Shown here: positions 26,601 to 38,782 of the stretch, piece by piece | Layout: every line of letters begins with the position of its first letter | Numbering within the stretch: position 1 is the first letter of the stretch | DNA from: Pempheris klunzingeri | Lineage: Eukaryota > Chordata > Actinopteri > Acropomatiformes > Pempheridae | Length of the DNA: 64,000 nucleotides | Assembly: GCF_042242105.1 (NCBI RefSeq) | Contig: NC_092016.1 | Coordinates: forward strand, 7,144,501-7,208,500 | Direction: 5' to 3' | The notes under the pieces: generated by a model | Told to the model about the DNA's origin: nothing | Database searches by the model: none | The model's input: the letters and a program-made list of their open reading frames with translations, nothing else | Position numbers and translations under genes: made by a program

Positions 26601-27651
26601 TGGTAACAGTCAGGCGACAGGTTCAGAGCCCTCTGGGGATCCTCATCGAACCCACATGATGTTTTACGTCACAAATGTCAGCCATCGATCACACAGTCAA
26701 GTTCACAACAGAGCGCACTCAGAGTGGCTGGCTCACATCAAAGACAGAGATCCCCCCCCCCAAAAAAACCTGCAGCTCAGGTCTGAAGACACAGAACTGC
26801 ACCCATCAACATGTAGTGAACCGTTAAATTCATGTATACGTACTAAATGGACAGTATGCATGTGCAGGCACAGGATGTGACAGGGCACTAGTAGTGGGAT
26901 TGTAGTTATTTGGAGGAATTTTATCTCTAAATGTTTTGTTTTGTCTTTTTTTTCCTTTTGTGGTTCTATTTTATGATTATTTCATTGTAACTATATTTTT
27001 TACAGTTTCAAATAACTTATAAACTTGAACTTTGAAACTTAATATGTAGGGTATACTGTATCTGTGGGCCATTTTGAAAGATTTATGTTTTTAATAAGAA
27101 CCAATGTTCTTACACTCCCAAGGCTGAGAGTCACAGAGGGAAACAGGGAACTGACTATACATTGTTAGTTTCGGTCTTTTTATTTTTTTGTTGACAATAA
27201 CAAAAATATAGAATAGACTTTTGCTTTGAGGTTATGGGAAGCCTACAGGGACTAAATCAGTGCAGTGGTCCCCAAAAGTGACACAAATGTTGGCGTGTCT
27301 TGTGTCACTGAAACCTGAAAAAAAACAGATAGATGAAAAAAAAACAAGATCAAACCCTGAAGCTTAGACGAATGTGTTTACTTCAGAAGAATCCATTTCA
27401 GCGAAACATCTGAGAAACACACTCAGTAATTGGATGTTAAATTAAGGTGGAAATGTCTAATTAGGCAAATTTAGGCGTCCAAACAAGCAGTCTGTATCAT
27501 CCATATGAAAGTGCCTCCGTCTGTTAACTCTGGATGTTTACTTTCTGCCGAGGCCTTGTTGATTTAGGTGATGGGAACCGGCCGCTCTGCGCTCCCTCCG
27601 ACTTTGATGTTTCTCCACCATTGTTGGGACGGCTCTGAATCGCAGCCGTCT

Positions 27652-27681
27652 GGTCGGTCGGTTGGTTGGTTGGTTGGTTGG
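27652..27681. repeat. GGTT / GGTC tetranucleotide repeat
   Basis: Two GGTC units are followed by about five GGTT units in a row. Confidence 0.9.
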
Positions 27682-30171
27682 CAGCCATTGAACCTTTGCA
27701 AAGATTAACTGTTATTACCGGCGTCTTTGTGCATCCAGGCTGCTCTCTGCATACCAGCGGCGAAACAAAACGCTCCTCTCCAGCCTCTCCACTGGAGGAG
27801 GCTTCAGAAAACAGCAGGTCTGATTCACTTTTATCTGCACACTGACGAGAGTATGAGAGCACTAAGTGGTCTCTCAACTGACAACAAGTTCCTTTTTAGG
27901 AGAGAAGAGGTCTGATACGCACTGTATTAGCCTCAACCATCACACACTCACACACACACACACACGCACACAATGGAAAAACTTTCTATTTTGGGACAGA
28001 CGAGGTCACAGATCACCTTAATAAAGAGGCTGGAATGTGTTGAGGCACTTCTGCGTTCACTTCAACCATACGATCTCTGACTCCTCATACAGTCTACTGC
28101 AGCGCTAATGAGCTTTGCATTCAGACCTTCATTCATGCGCTCCTGCTTGTATTTGAAACACATGGTGAGTTACACGCTGCCAACACACGTGACCTCTGAC
28201 CCCTCCTGCACTCCACAGCACACCGTCATGAATGTTTTGCTGAATCTGTCCGCGGTGGAGGAAGAGAAACTGCAGCAGCGCAAAGTCATTTAGTCAATTT
28301 AAAAAAATGTAAATCAGATTTGAATTTTACCTGGAAAATGGTCGAATCTTGGCTGGTGTTGTTTTAATCATCTCATTGTGTCCTCCTCTTCTGCAGTGGT
28401 TAAATGGCACTGACAGTTGTTTATGTCCATGAACCAACTCCTAACAGTATTGGATGGAAACAAGCATTTATTTGCATTTCGCCAGTTTTCTCAGTTCAAA
28501 TTTGCGCTGCACTTGGATGGAAACCTGGTCACTGTAAAAACACAGAGCTACTGTAGTTTGTGATTGGAGTATCATCATCGTGTCTTTAATGGTGACCTTT
28601 GCTGTGCCAGCAGGTGAAACTAAACAACAATAAAACATGACAGAGTTTAGAACAATCCCACCCCTCTCTGTCTCCAATCCAATCACACTTCTCTGCTCTG
28701 CAGGCGACATTAAGAAGCACATAACTGCTTTTTATTTGCATGCATAGAGTGTTTGCATGTTTCGTGTCTTTGTCTCCGTGCTGAAATGATTTCAGTCTAC
28801 GTCAAGGCTCAGTAATTAAAGCCTGTCCACTCTGCTCATCATTCATCTTGAAAAAGCATTTTCATAATGAAAGGATTACATAACGGTCTATGATTAGAGG
28901 TCTGTCAAATAGTAAAACTCCATCTGCTCCACTTCTGTCTGTTAATTGCATCCACACACCTCCTAAAGCTAATTAGAATCGATCTGTGGTAGTTTTCTGA
29001 GCGTGACACAGAAACCTGTTCCACAGCTGGCTGGTCAGTTCACTTTCCCTTCTCCTCTGTCTCTTTCCTGTCATGCTGTTGTTTTTAAGCTGATTAGATG
29101 TTTTGTGCATATTTAATTTGTTTTCCATCAAATGAACCGAAATCACGATCTTTCCCTAATCTACCCAAAGAACTTTTGTTGTCCAAACTTAACCACAAAC
29201 TAGCATAAAGACAATTTCTGGTCTGTGTGTTGTATGTCTGCCATCCACGCTGATCACCTCCCTGCGAGTCAATTTTCCAGTTTGCTCATTTGTTTATTTA
29301 CCTAATTACATTTCTTTGTATTGCATTACTTTGTGTTGTTTGATTTCAGCATCAAAGCAGCAGTTGACCCTTTATTTTTTTTGTTTTATATATGTACAAT
29401 GTCTACATACAGTACTTTCTTGAGGACTCATTGTAGAATCAAATCAAATCAAATCAAGTCAATAAACGGAATCATAGCGAAGTCCTGGAGAGAGAAAAAT
29501 GTTTTCACAAGACAGAGTGAGTGAATTTCAGTGGTGATTTTATTAACCACTTTTCTATTTATTTTATAAAACAAAAAAACAAACCAAAAAATGAATAAAT
29601 TATTGATTACTTAACAACAAATGTACCCAAAATGTGTATTGAGTACTTTACAAATATCATGAACAACCTGAAAATTGACGCATATGCAGTTTGTCTCTTG
29701 AACAGCAGGGGGAGACTCTGTGATTCCATGTTCTTCTGTGCTTGGTGTGACTGATTCTCTTGTAAACGGGGCATGAATTACCCCCAAACAGAGCCATTTT
29801 TCAAAGCAGTGTTGGCTTTTTCTGAATAAACCTTCCCACTGGTCCAAAAGGAGCCGTTTGCCGGCGACTACGAGCACAACAGAGCCACCTGACAGAGCCG
29901 CCAGCCAGCAGAAATTCTGCTCAATGCCCTCAGAAAGCTGCTTTATATGTGTCCTGCCTGCAACCAAGGGAGGAGAGAGGAGAAAGGCCTTTAAGAAAAA
30001 GAGCCTGCAAAGTGCAACTTGGAGCTGTAACTTCCAGTTCCCTAGCAACACGCTCTACAAGGTGAAAGCGAGAGTTTTCCCGACCTCTCTGGATCTTCTA
30101 TTTCATTCAGGGCTGTTTTATTGTCTTCTTACTGAAGCAAAGTTTGGCTTTATTAGGTGTATGCCATGGTG

Positions 30172-30191
30172 TTTTTTTTTTTTTTTTTTTT
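30172..30191. repeat. Poly-T run
   Basis: An uninterrupted run of 20 T. The A-to-T orientation could mark the tail of a minus-strand retrocopy, but no retrocopy body was recognised beside it. Confidence 0.9.
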
Positions 30192-30889
30192 ATCAATCAA
30201 GTTTGTGTTAGTCTTCATCTCCTGAAACTCACTTCCAACCACACACGCATTTTGTTCCTCAACAGCAGCATTTGCGAAAGCGTTTGCATGTGTTGTCTTT
30301 TCACTGTAATCTCTCTCTGTCTCAGACCTGTTGAATCTTAAACCTCACAGCACCCCCATCCTCCTCTCCCAAGAAAAAAAAAAACAAGACAAAAGCATGA
30401 ATGCATAATTAATATAGTGAAGCTGCATTTTTAATTGTTACTGGTCTTCAAAGTTGCCGAGTTGCATTGTCTCTCGGTTCGGGCCGGCTGCTTCCGATGG
30501 CAGAGCTTCATTCAGGTCTTTTTAGGGCTCTAGTGCTGCAGAAGCACCGGCAGACAACTGCTCCAAGCTCGCCTCTTTTCTCAGGGTGTCTGCCTGCACA
30601 ATGGACTTCCTTAGCCTGAACACAAAAGAGGCTGGCGAATGAAAAAACACCCAAATTCAATGGCATTCCTCTCCACAATGGCCTCTGAGAATATGTGCTT
30701 GTCCCTCTCCTTCTCCCTCTCTTCTCTTTCAGCGCTGGGTGATGTATTAGGATGATGTGTGAGGATCAGTGATGTATTTCTGCATCAAAATGAAACAAAT
30801 CGTGAAGTAAAACTAAAGATAAGAATGCAGACATTTAAAAAGAAACAAGACTAAATGTCTAAAGCCATTGTAGCAGCTCTATGAGGCTG

Positions 30890-31290
30890 TATTTAGGACT
30901 AGTGAGGACTCAAGTTAAGTGCCAACATCAGCATGCTAACATGCTAATGTTCAGCAGGTGTAATCTTGTTCACCATCTTGGTTTAGCTTATTAGCATGCT
31001 AACATTTGCTACTTAGCACTACACACAACATACAGCTAAGGCTGACAGCACTGAAGTATTATTCAGGCATCTGGTCAAAAACTGAAATTTTGAGTTAACG
31101 ATGGCTCAAGATGAAAAGTTAATGGATCATCAGAGTTATTACAATTCATCCTGCAGGGGTACACAGTGAAGAGAGGGGATCACTAAAGTCAGTAGCTAAC
31201 TCTTTCTGACAGCCATAAATGTACCAATTTTTTTGGCAATTGATCCATGTATTGATACATTTCAGTGCGAATAAAAGTGTCGGACCGACC
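30890..31290 (+). repeat. Copy of the 'gctaacatgct' teleost repeat family
   Basis: In order: 'catcagcatgctaacatgct', 'aatgttcagcaggtgtaat', 'gttcaccatcttggtttagc', 'ttagcatgctaacatttgct', 'acttagcactacacaca', 'acagctaaggctgac', and further on 'gatgaaaagttaatggatca' and 'gttattacaattcatcctg'. This is the best-preserved member in the window of a very abundant percomorph dispersed repeat. Family recognition is from memory; no terminal repeats could be fixed. Confidence 0.75.
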
Positions 31291-34200
31291 AACAGACACG
31301 GCTGATATTTCTAGTCGTTATATAAAACTAAAACTAAGCCTTATAAAGTACAGGAAGCTAAAACTTGTGAGCTTAATCCAGTAGGTGTAAATTATGTTTG
31401 TGGTAATTGATCCTATGTTGTTTCTTTACGTAAATCTTATCTTTATTTCTTGTTCAGACTACAGAATACTTATAAAGATGGACATTTCGTCCACACTTTG
31501 TCGAACTGTGCAAAAATGATGTCAAAATATCCCGAATAAGGCCATATTGCACTGGCGATATAATTTGGAGCCAGAGTCTGTGCAGTAATGATCAGGGCTG
31601 TGGTGTCATGGTCCTTCCCCCCCGACTCAGTCATGGACTAGGATTAGCTGTCAATCATGACATAACGTTTGAAAGAGAACTGCAATTTAGCATCTGACTT
31701 TATTTCCTGCCTCCAACATTACCTGCAATGCAACTCAACCGGCCACACTTCGGTCAGAGATATTGGTGTGTTATACTAATAGTTGCTAGTGTAGCTTTGA
31801 GCTGCTGGCGTCAAGCAGAAATAAGGAGCAGGTTACAGAGGTCTGGTGAGTTCACATCTTTTTAACTTCTTTTCATTTTCAAATTTGCAGTTTTCCATCC
31901 TGACTGATGCTAAATTCAAGTAAGATCAATTGAACCTTGATAGATTTTATCAGACTGCATACACAAAAGGCTTTCACATTTAAGTAGTAGTTCTCCCCAA
32001 AAACCTCCAGATTTTGTCCCTAGATGGAGGATGATGGGCTGAGGGTGTGTTAACAGGTGATGTTGGATGTTGGATCCATCAGCACACATGCTGTTGCTGT
32101 TCAGATGGGGTGACATTAGTTCCCCTATCACATCCTCTGTGTGAGGAGTTGCAGTGGGTGAGGAGGGGTGAGTTGGGAGTCGGCCTCTGGTGGGGTTTGC
32201 TCCACCATTGTCGGGCACACATTGAGCCCCGTTGGCACGGCTGCCGGCAGCTTACCACCCCAAGGCTGCTTGGAGCCACAAAGGGCCACGGCGGAGGGAG
32301 AGTCAAGCCGGGTGAACGTCACCAACACCCCCGGCCTAATCCTCCTGCCTTGTACATCTGCGCCGGGCCAGTCTCAAAAGCCAGACCCTTTTTTTTCCCC
32401 TTTAAAATCTCCCCTCCTCCCCATCAGCACCACCTCTTTTCTTTTCTATCGCTGTTATTCGGCAGCAGGAGAAAGGACAGGCTTTTGTAGTGGCCCATAG
32501 TGTCACACAGACACAAGACCTGAGGCTGCCAGTCGTCAAATGGAAGCTCTCTCTGGGCCTTTCACAGCGCTCACTTTGCTCATGTCGACTCAGGGAAAAA
32601 GGGGGAAACTCTTATTTTAGCACGTGAAAAGGCTCCAGACGGGGACATGAAGGCCAGCTCTTCACATCGGACACAATTGACTTTGAAAGCCAGCGTTTCT
32701 CTGAGAGTAGTAGGGAGTGTTTGCCGGGATGTTGGCATCATGTTTTAATTGAATTTGACTGTCAGCAGGTCTCAAAGGGGCCCAAACAAGCTTATTATGA
32801 AAACGGTCTTCTGGGATCCTGCTGAAGTAAACCAGTGACAAACGTGAAAAAGAAAAGGTCAAATGGCCTTTACACGCTGCCGCAATCATTACGGTTGTTT
32901 CAAACTTTTACACAAATAAATGTAAATAAACAAATGATTTTACTTTGAAAAAAGAAAGCCGGAAACGTTTTTAAAAGGATAAAGCTGAAAGTATTCTACA
33001 AGTCCCACAACAAGTCCCACAACAAGTCCCAAACAAAAAGCATTTTCCAAGAAAAAAAAACGAAAAGCAAACGAACAAAAAAAAACAAAACACACAGACA
33101 AAATGAAATATAAACATTTAAGCAATGAAAACAAATCTCCTATAAGCATGGTCTATGTTAACATAGACAGGTTTGTGAAGATTCGCTTTGAAGCCTATTT
33201 GTGTTAATCCTCACCTCCATCTTTATCAGATATGGAGCCTGAAGGTTTCACTAACAGGCGCCTTTTTTCCCTCCAGACAGCTGAGCCAAAGAGCACAGTC
33301 ATTACAGCTCAGTGGGCTTTATGAAAATGAGCCAAATAGCTGAGTGCAGGTCAGAGTCCAAACAATCTTCTACAAGAAAGAATAGTATGTGTTGGCTACA
33401 GCATGGACTGTCTAAGCATAACATTTTGGTCAGAAGTAACATACTCTCTACTAAAGTCTATTAGCCTTCTAAAAATATTAAGACATTTTCTTCCTCAAAA
33501 TGAACTACTTCACTCTTGAAATACTGTATTGTAGCTTATTAATTCTAAAAATCTCAGATATATTTTTTCAAACCATGGCCCTAATTCTTTTACATATAAA
33601 GGTTAAGGTGTCAATCAAGTACCGCAATTCCTGTTTCAAGTTCGGCTGGTGACCTTGGTTGGTCTCTTCTCGTTTCCTGCCATCTCCTTACTGTTATTTA
33701 CCACATAAAGGCAAAAATGAAACTCATGGAAACCACAAATTAGAAGAAGCAAGTTAGTGATGGTGATGATTTTTTAAAATGGCTTTTATCAATATTTTCA
33801 TATTAACAATGCATCAAGTTAATAGTTCAGGCCTAATTATTAGACTCTTCAGTTCCCTTCAGCTACATGGATGTCAGCTCATTGTTTTATCAACATTTGA
33901 TATTTTAGTTTATTTAGCTTATTAGTTTATCATTTGCGATTCCCACTGTACAGAGAACTGATCTGACATCACGTTGTATGTTATAGGTTATAAACCTGGT
34001 GAGATATTTGCTAAAAGGTGATGACATCATCAGTGTCAATCTGACGACGTATCTACTTGACTTTGATATAAAAAAGTAAACACTATTGGCATGCAATTAA
34101 TGATAATTGAAATAATCTAGTAAATTATTAACAATTTGATTATTTGAGATATTTTTTTACACCATCCATCCAAACATCCACTTGTCTCTTAGCATCCTCA

Positions 34201-34980
34201 GCCTCAGTCAGTGTCAGACTGTCAGTGACTCAAACACATAACAGCTTATTATAGAACAAAACTTGCAGCAGGTGGTCAATTATTTTGAATAATTCACCTG
34301 TTTTTGAAAACCAAACACCTGCATGATGCATGAGTTTGGGAAGAGAAACATGGGACCTAATGTCAATGAATGCATAATGTATAGGGTGATATAATGTTAT
34401 GTAAAGCTTGTGATATGTTTAGTTATGTCTGAGAAGGTGATATGAAAACTAGACCAGTGTCTGTAGAGAAAAAAAAGGGACAGCTGAGGATGGCCTCTAG
34501 TGGAGATTATATAAACTGCAGCCTGACACAAGCTCTTCCAGAGTGACTGTGTGAGCAGTCTGATAAAAAAAAGTTTCTACTTTTTTTTTTTTCAAAGAGG
34601 CATTTTAATTAATTACTTTTGAAACCTCAAGGTTAGACAGAATGTAGTCACAGCTAACCTCAGCTTCATTTAATTCATCCCAATGACATCCAATCTGAAT
34701 CCTGTAATTAAATAATCATATTATATATTATGTATAATAATAATAATAATAGTCTTGATGCTCCAAAATCGTAATAATCGCCTATCAAGGCTTAAACTTG
34801 AACTAAACGTATGTCCTGTTACACTCTTTGGTAAGTAGCCTTTTTTCAACTTCTCTACCTGCACTTAGCCTGCTATTGGCTGCTTTTGTAAGGCTGTACA
34901 GCTGATAAAATGTACTGTTTCAAAAACCAAAATTAAAACAGAACCTCCACTGGGGGTTGTCTCCTATTTATCTAGAGTAG
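31291..34980. other. Non-coding stretch
   Basis: No supported gene. A GC-rich block at about 32,040-32,400 produces overlapping open frames on both strands without family motifs; it may be conserved non-coding DNA. A 12-base unit (CAAGTCCCACAA) is repeated nearly three times at 33,000-33,031. An (AAT)n run lies at about 34,734-34,751. Confidence 0.45.
33000..33031. repeat. Short tandem repeat, 12-base unit
   Basis: The unit CAAGTCCCACAA occurs about 2.7 times, read directly. Confidence 0.85.
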
Positions 34981-34988
34981 TAATACAC

Positions 34989-35519
34989 TAGTGATGTGTC
35001 GGTCGCGAACGATCCGGTTCTTAGAGCCGAGGGGGGGGGGGGGTTACAGACACACAGCACAGTGAGCACATGAACTGGAGTGAGGGAGAGACAAGAGAGT
35101 GAGAGAGCACTGCTACATAGTCAGACAGGTGAGAAACATGAGCAACAGAAAACGTACATTAACCTGCTGTTAATGAAGGTGCCAGTGTGTCTACTGTTCC
35201 TACAATGTCTACAACATCATCCAGGACAACACCACAGACACCAGCCCAGAGCTATATGAGCCCAGTAAAACTAAATAATTTAAAATTAATAAAGCAATAT
35301 AAACAATAAATATTCTATATAATGTGTTTTTTACATTAGTAATTCATTTTACACATAATTTGGTAATAAATTTATTGAAGCAACAAAATATCTGAGCAGC
35401 CACTTGGGAGTCGAAAGAGCCGGCTCTTTTTAGGGAGCCGAGCCAAAAGAGTCGGCTCTTTTTAGGGAGCCGAGCCAAAAGAGTCGGCTCTCTAAAAAGA
35501 GCCGAAATTCCCGTCACTA
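34989..35519. mobile_element. Complete hAT-type miniature element with 8-bp target duplication
   Basis: The ends are imperfect inverted repeats: TAGTGATGTG at the left and TAGTGACGGG read inward from the right. Both sides are flanked by the identical 8-mer TAATACAC (34,981-34,988 and 35,520-35,527). An 8-bp duplication and TAGTGA-type ends are hallmarks of the hAT superfamily. At 531 bases with no transposase frame it is non-autonomous. Near the right end sits a tandem array of a 32-base unit containing GGCTCTTTTTAGGGAGCCGA (about 35,418-35,485), each unit itself able to form a hairpin. A G run of about 13 lies near the left end (35,031-35,043). Confidence 0.9.
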
Positions 35520-35527
35520 TAATACAC

Positions 35528-38269
35528 TAATGAGTTGATTTGGAGTCACTGGGTCACATTAAACTGAAACTATTGAACTGCCTATTAGAATAGAATATAT
35601 TAGCAATCAAAATAAAATGTGCTACATGAGGTTAAATTTTTTAATCTAAATTTTCACTGATATCAGCAAGTCAGCATGAAGACAATGAAAAAACATCCCT
35701 GTTTCAGTTAACTGCAGTGACGTTGAGGATGTGATCATGTTGATGATTTGCATTGCATGTTGTGTTGTGTTTTTTATATTTATTTAACATTTTTCCTATT
35801 CTATTCTCTACATTTAGGGTAATATGGATGATTTTGTTTAGGATTAATTTTATATTTCACTCTTTTACATCCAATTAAGCTTGTAATAGCTGGGTAGACA
35901 GTGCCACCTAATGGTTCCAGCACCATCTGCCTATCTGTGGAGAGCCCATGTTTCAAAGACAGATGTTTCCGGTTAGCTGACAATATCAATATGTCAGCAC
36001 ATTTAAGTCTACATTTGTCAAAAAGAATGAGATTGGAGGGGGTAATTTTAAAGGAGTTCAGTTGTTGCAGCAAAGAAAAGAAAACATATTATTTTCTAAT
36101 TTCTGCTGCTTTTGGCCTGGTTTGAAGTTGAATTCTGTATGAAGTAAGAACAATAGCTGTGTCCAAAGAATAGATATCCAGACTGCAGTTACACATTGTT
36201 TTAAACCCTTTGAGAGAACACAAAGCACATGATGTTTGTTTTTATTGTATCTGCAGATACACCTGCTTGATGCACTGTGATACTGTCTTGTGTAATTACA
36301 CCATAAAACCACACCACTGCTAGTGGATATTAATGGAGCATCATCATGTTCGGTAAATTGGATAGTTGTTTGTTATAAAAAGCCATTCTAGCATGTTTAT
36401 TGATGTATTTGTGTATTACCTTGAATTCTCACACATTTGCCGTGGTACCGTATGGGTCAGGTCATGCATCATCCATTTTTCATGTTAAAATGTCATCAAA
36501 TAAGCATGCAAATATCTTCCATACACTGTATGCATAAAAATAGCACCACAGCTTCTGAGTAAAATACCTCCTGGCTTTAAACATTGACCCACATACACAC
36601 AGTAAGTATGATTTATCACTGTACTCGAGTAATAAAAGTCCTAGAAAGAGGTCAGACAGGCATCTGTTAGTGTGGAAACGACAGTTGACTGGCTGCAGTC
36701 TGCTGTAGCTATTAAACAGTCATTATCAGGATGTGTAGCCCAACAGTTGTGGGGGTCAGTCAACTTGTTCTGATGATGCCAAAGCACGCTGCACCTGCAC
36801 AGCTTGTAAAATAAATTATTATTGCTCTCATGGGAGGAAAAACAATATCTCTTCAGGTCAAATAATGGGGATTTCATGTTTAAACAGTTAACAAACTATA
36901 TACACCATATCTGACCTGATACCCTTTTTGTGGCCTTATTTAGAACACAAAAAGACGAGGCTGGGTTGAACTGCAGAAGACAACTCAGATTTCGGGTTTA
37001 TAAAAAGAGGGAGAAGGCGTTAGACATGCCCCCGTCTCTGAAAGTTATAACTGTGGAAATATCAAAAATGTCACCATGTTCTTTGGTGGCTATAAATGCA
37101 CATGTCCATTAGGAAATAGGATAATCTTCCCAGCGGACAGCCCAGAAATTCCCTGGCAAGTAAATGACTGCAGCTGTGCTCTGCTCAAAATGCAGCTAAA
37201 AGCCAAAGTTCAAATAGGTAGCAGGAGCTACATGTGAACAAGTGACTTGCTGTTCATTCATTCTGAGACAAAATGACTCAACTACATCAGAAGGCACGTC
37301 AGAAGAGTCACTGCTTAACTAGATTTATTATTTTTATTATTGTATTATTATTGTGTGAACTGTCCCTAAAGACAGCGTGACAAAAAAGGCATGTGGCTCA
37401 TTTGTCCTCTAGTGACATTCTTTCCCAGAGAAAGATAAAAAAGGAAGAACGCAGCTATATGAAGAATCCCAGGAACTGTTTGTTCATGCGTAAATATTGA
37501 ATTCCAGGCTACAGCTTGAAAACCCAACAGCCTCCATGGCATCTAAACAGTATGAAAGTGCAGGTTGATACTTCCGTCAGCCATCTTGATGCCAAACATA
37601 TTTTTATACTGATAAGTGGTGATAGCAAGATAGCCGATTCGATGAGAATGCAGCCCGAGATAAAAACATTTCAACACACCGGAAACACAGATAAGAATCC
37701 AAACTGTCAGGACAGAATCAGGTCTCTACATTCTTGGAGAGTTTCAGGGTATGACCGCAGAATTCTCACATAACATACCTCTGATGGCATCCATGTTTTC
37801 TTTTGCAAAATGCTGATTATGAGTTGGATTATCTGCTAACCTCCAGACCTAAACAGACATAAAATCTCTCTCAGGTATACTAAAGAATAACTTCACTATT
37901 TCTTAAACTTGACAACTATTTTTACTTATTTTGGGCTCGAAATGACAGCTACGTACCAAAAACTTTGGAATTGGCCGAGTAGATTTCCTCCACCAGCAGC
38001 CAAGAACAGGCTGCGAACAATCGACGATGGTTCGAGATTATGTCAGTTTCATCAATCTGTTTTTTGCTGATACATTAACTGCGTGGCTAATGGCTGTGTT
38101 GATCTGTCAGTTAAACACTTGAGTGTGAGAGTGAATATCTCAACATCTATTGGATGGACTGCCTGGACCTTTTGTGCAAACATTCATGATCACCAGCAGA
38201 TGAATCCTTATGACTCTTCTTCTGGCACCACCGTGATGTTTTGAATAAAAAACAATTGGAAGCATTGAA
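35528..38269. other. Non-coding stretch downstream of ppp1r3a
   Basis: No gene recognised; AT-rich, with a repeat fragment at 38,100-38,230 just beyond the presumed 3' end of ppp1r3a. Confidence 0.5.
38100..38235 (+). repeat. Fragment of the 'cattcatgat...gatgaatcct' teleost repeat family
   Basis: 'gaatatctcaacatctattg' and 'gatggactgcctggacct' followed by 'acattcatgatcaccagcag' and 'atgaatccttatgactctt' match a known type of teleost dispersed repeat; a related fragment lies at 7,858-7,945. Confidence 0.6.
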
Positions 38270-38287
38270 CTATTGTCTATGGTACAC

Positions 38288-38293
38288 TTTATT
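38288..38293 (-). terminator. Candidate polyadenylation signal of ppp1r3a
   Basis: AATAAA on the minus strand, about 490 bases past the ppp1r3a stop codon. It would give a 3' UTR of roughly half a kilobase. Other weaker candidates cannot be excluded. Confidence 0.45.
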
Positions 38294-38782
38294 CATACCA
38301 AACTAAATGTACCTTACACAAATGCACACAGCACACTGATGAGTTTCATTCATACCACAAAAATGCATTACCGCTCTGCAGAGACGATCAGTGTGAGCAA
38401 TGGTCCGCAGCCTGTTGTCGAGTCGACACTGAGTTTTATGTACAGTAAAGCATAAAGGAAATTGGTTCATACTCTTGACAACAGACAGTTAACATCCTCC
38501 CATAGGGAATATACAGCAGTTATTCTGATATGTGTCATTTACGCTTCAAATCCATGCCCGTTGTGATTTACTTCATCTTCTTTTTCCTCTGCTTTTATCA
38601 TTACTAATTGTGTATGACTTGTACAAATAGTACACAAACAGTATGTAGCAAAAAGGGAGAGTTTTAAATCTACTAAACCTACAGACTTCATGGGTGTCAC
38701 GTTAGCATGTCGTTCACTAATAAACCTCAGGAAGCCCACGTTAAACAATACCACAACTGAAACCAGTTTTTACCATTTTAAT

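Larger units (their letters stand above)
21860..30879. other. Gene-poor flank
   Basis: No gene recognised. It contains a (TG)n microsatellite at 23,637-23,672, a long A-rich stretch at about 25,880-26,150, a (CA)n run at about 27,942-27,972, a GGTT run at 27,652-27,681, an AATCA-type run near 29,437-29,460 and a poly-T run at 30,172-30,191. Blocks at about 24,250-24,700, 27,480-27,900 and 30,460-30,720 look less repetitive and more balanced in base composition; they may be conserved non-coding DNA. Confidence 0.45.

Noticed and set aside
27524..27877. Open frame of 117 codons on the minus strand
   Set aside because: Low-complexity QPTNQPTDQ comes from the GGTT repeat; no splice or family evidence.
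29611..30211. Open frames of 146 codons (minus) and 117 codons (plus)
   Set aside because: They overlap each other, lack domains, and the plus frame runs into a poly-T tract.
32047..32490. Open frames of 147 and 110 codons on the plus strand
   Set aside because: No domain, overlapping open frames on both strands, GC-rich block; judged non-coding.
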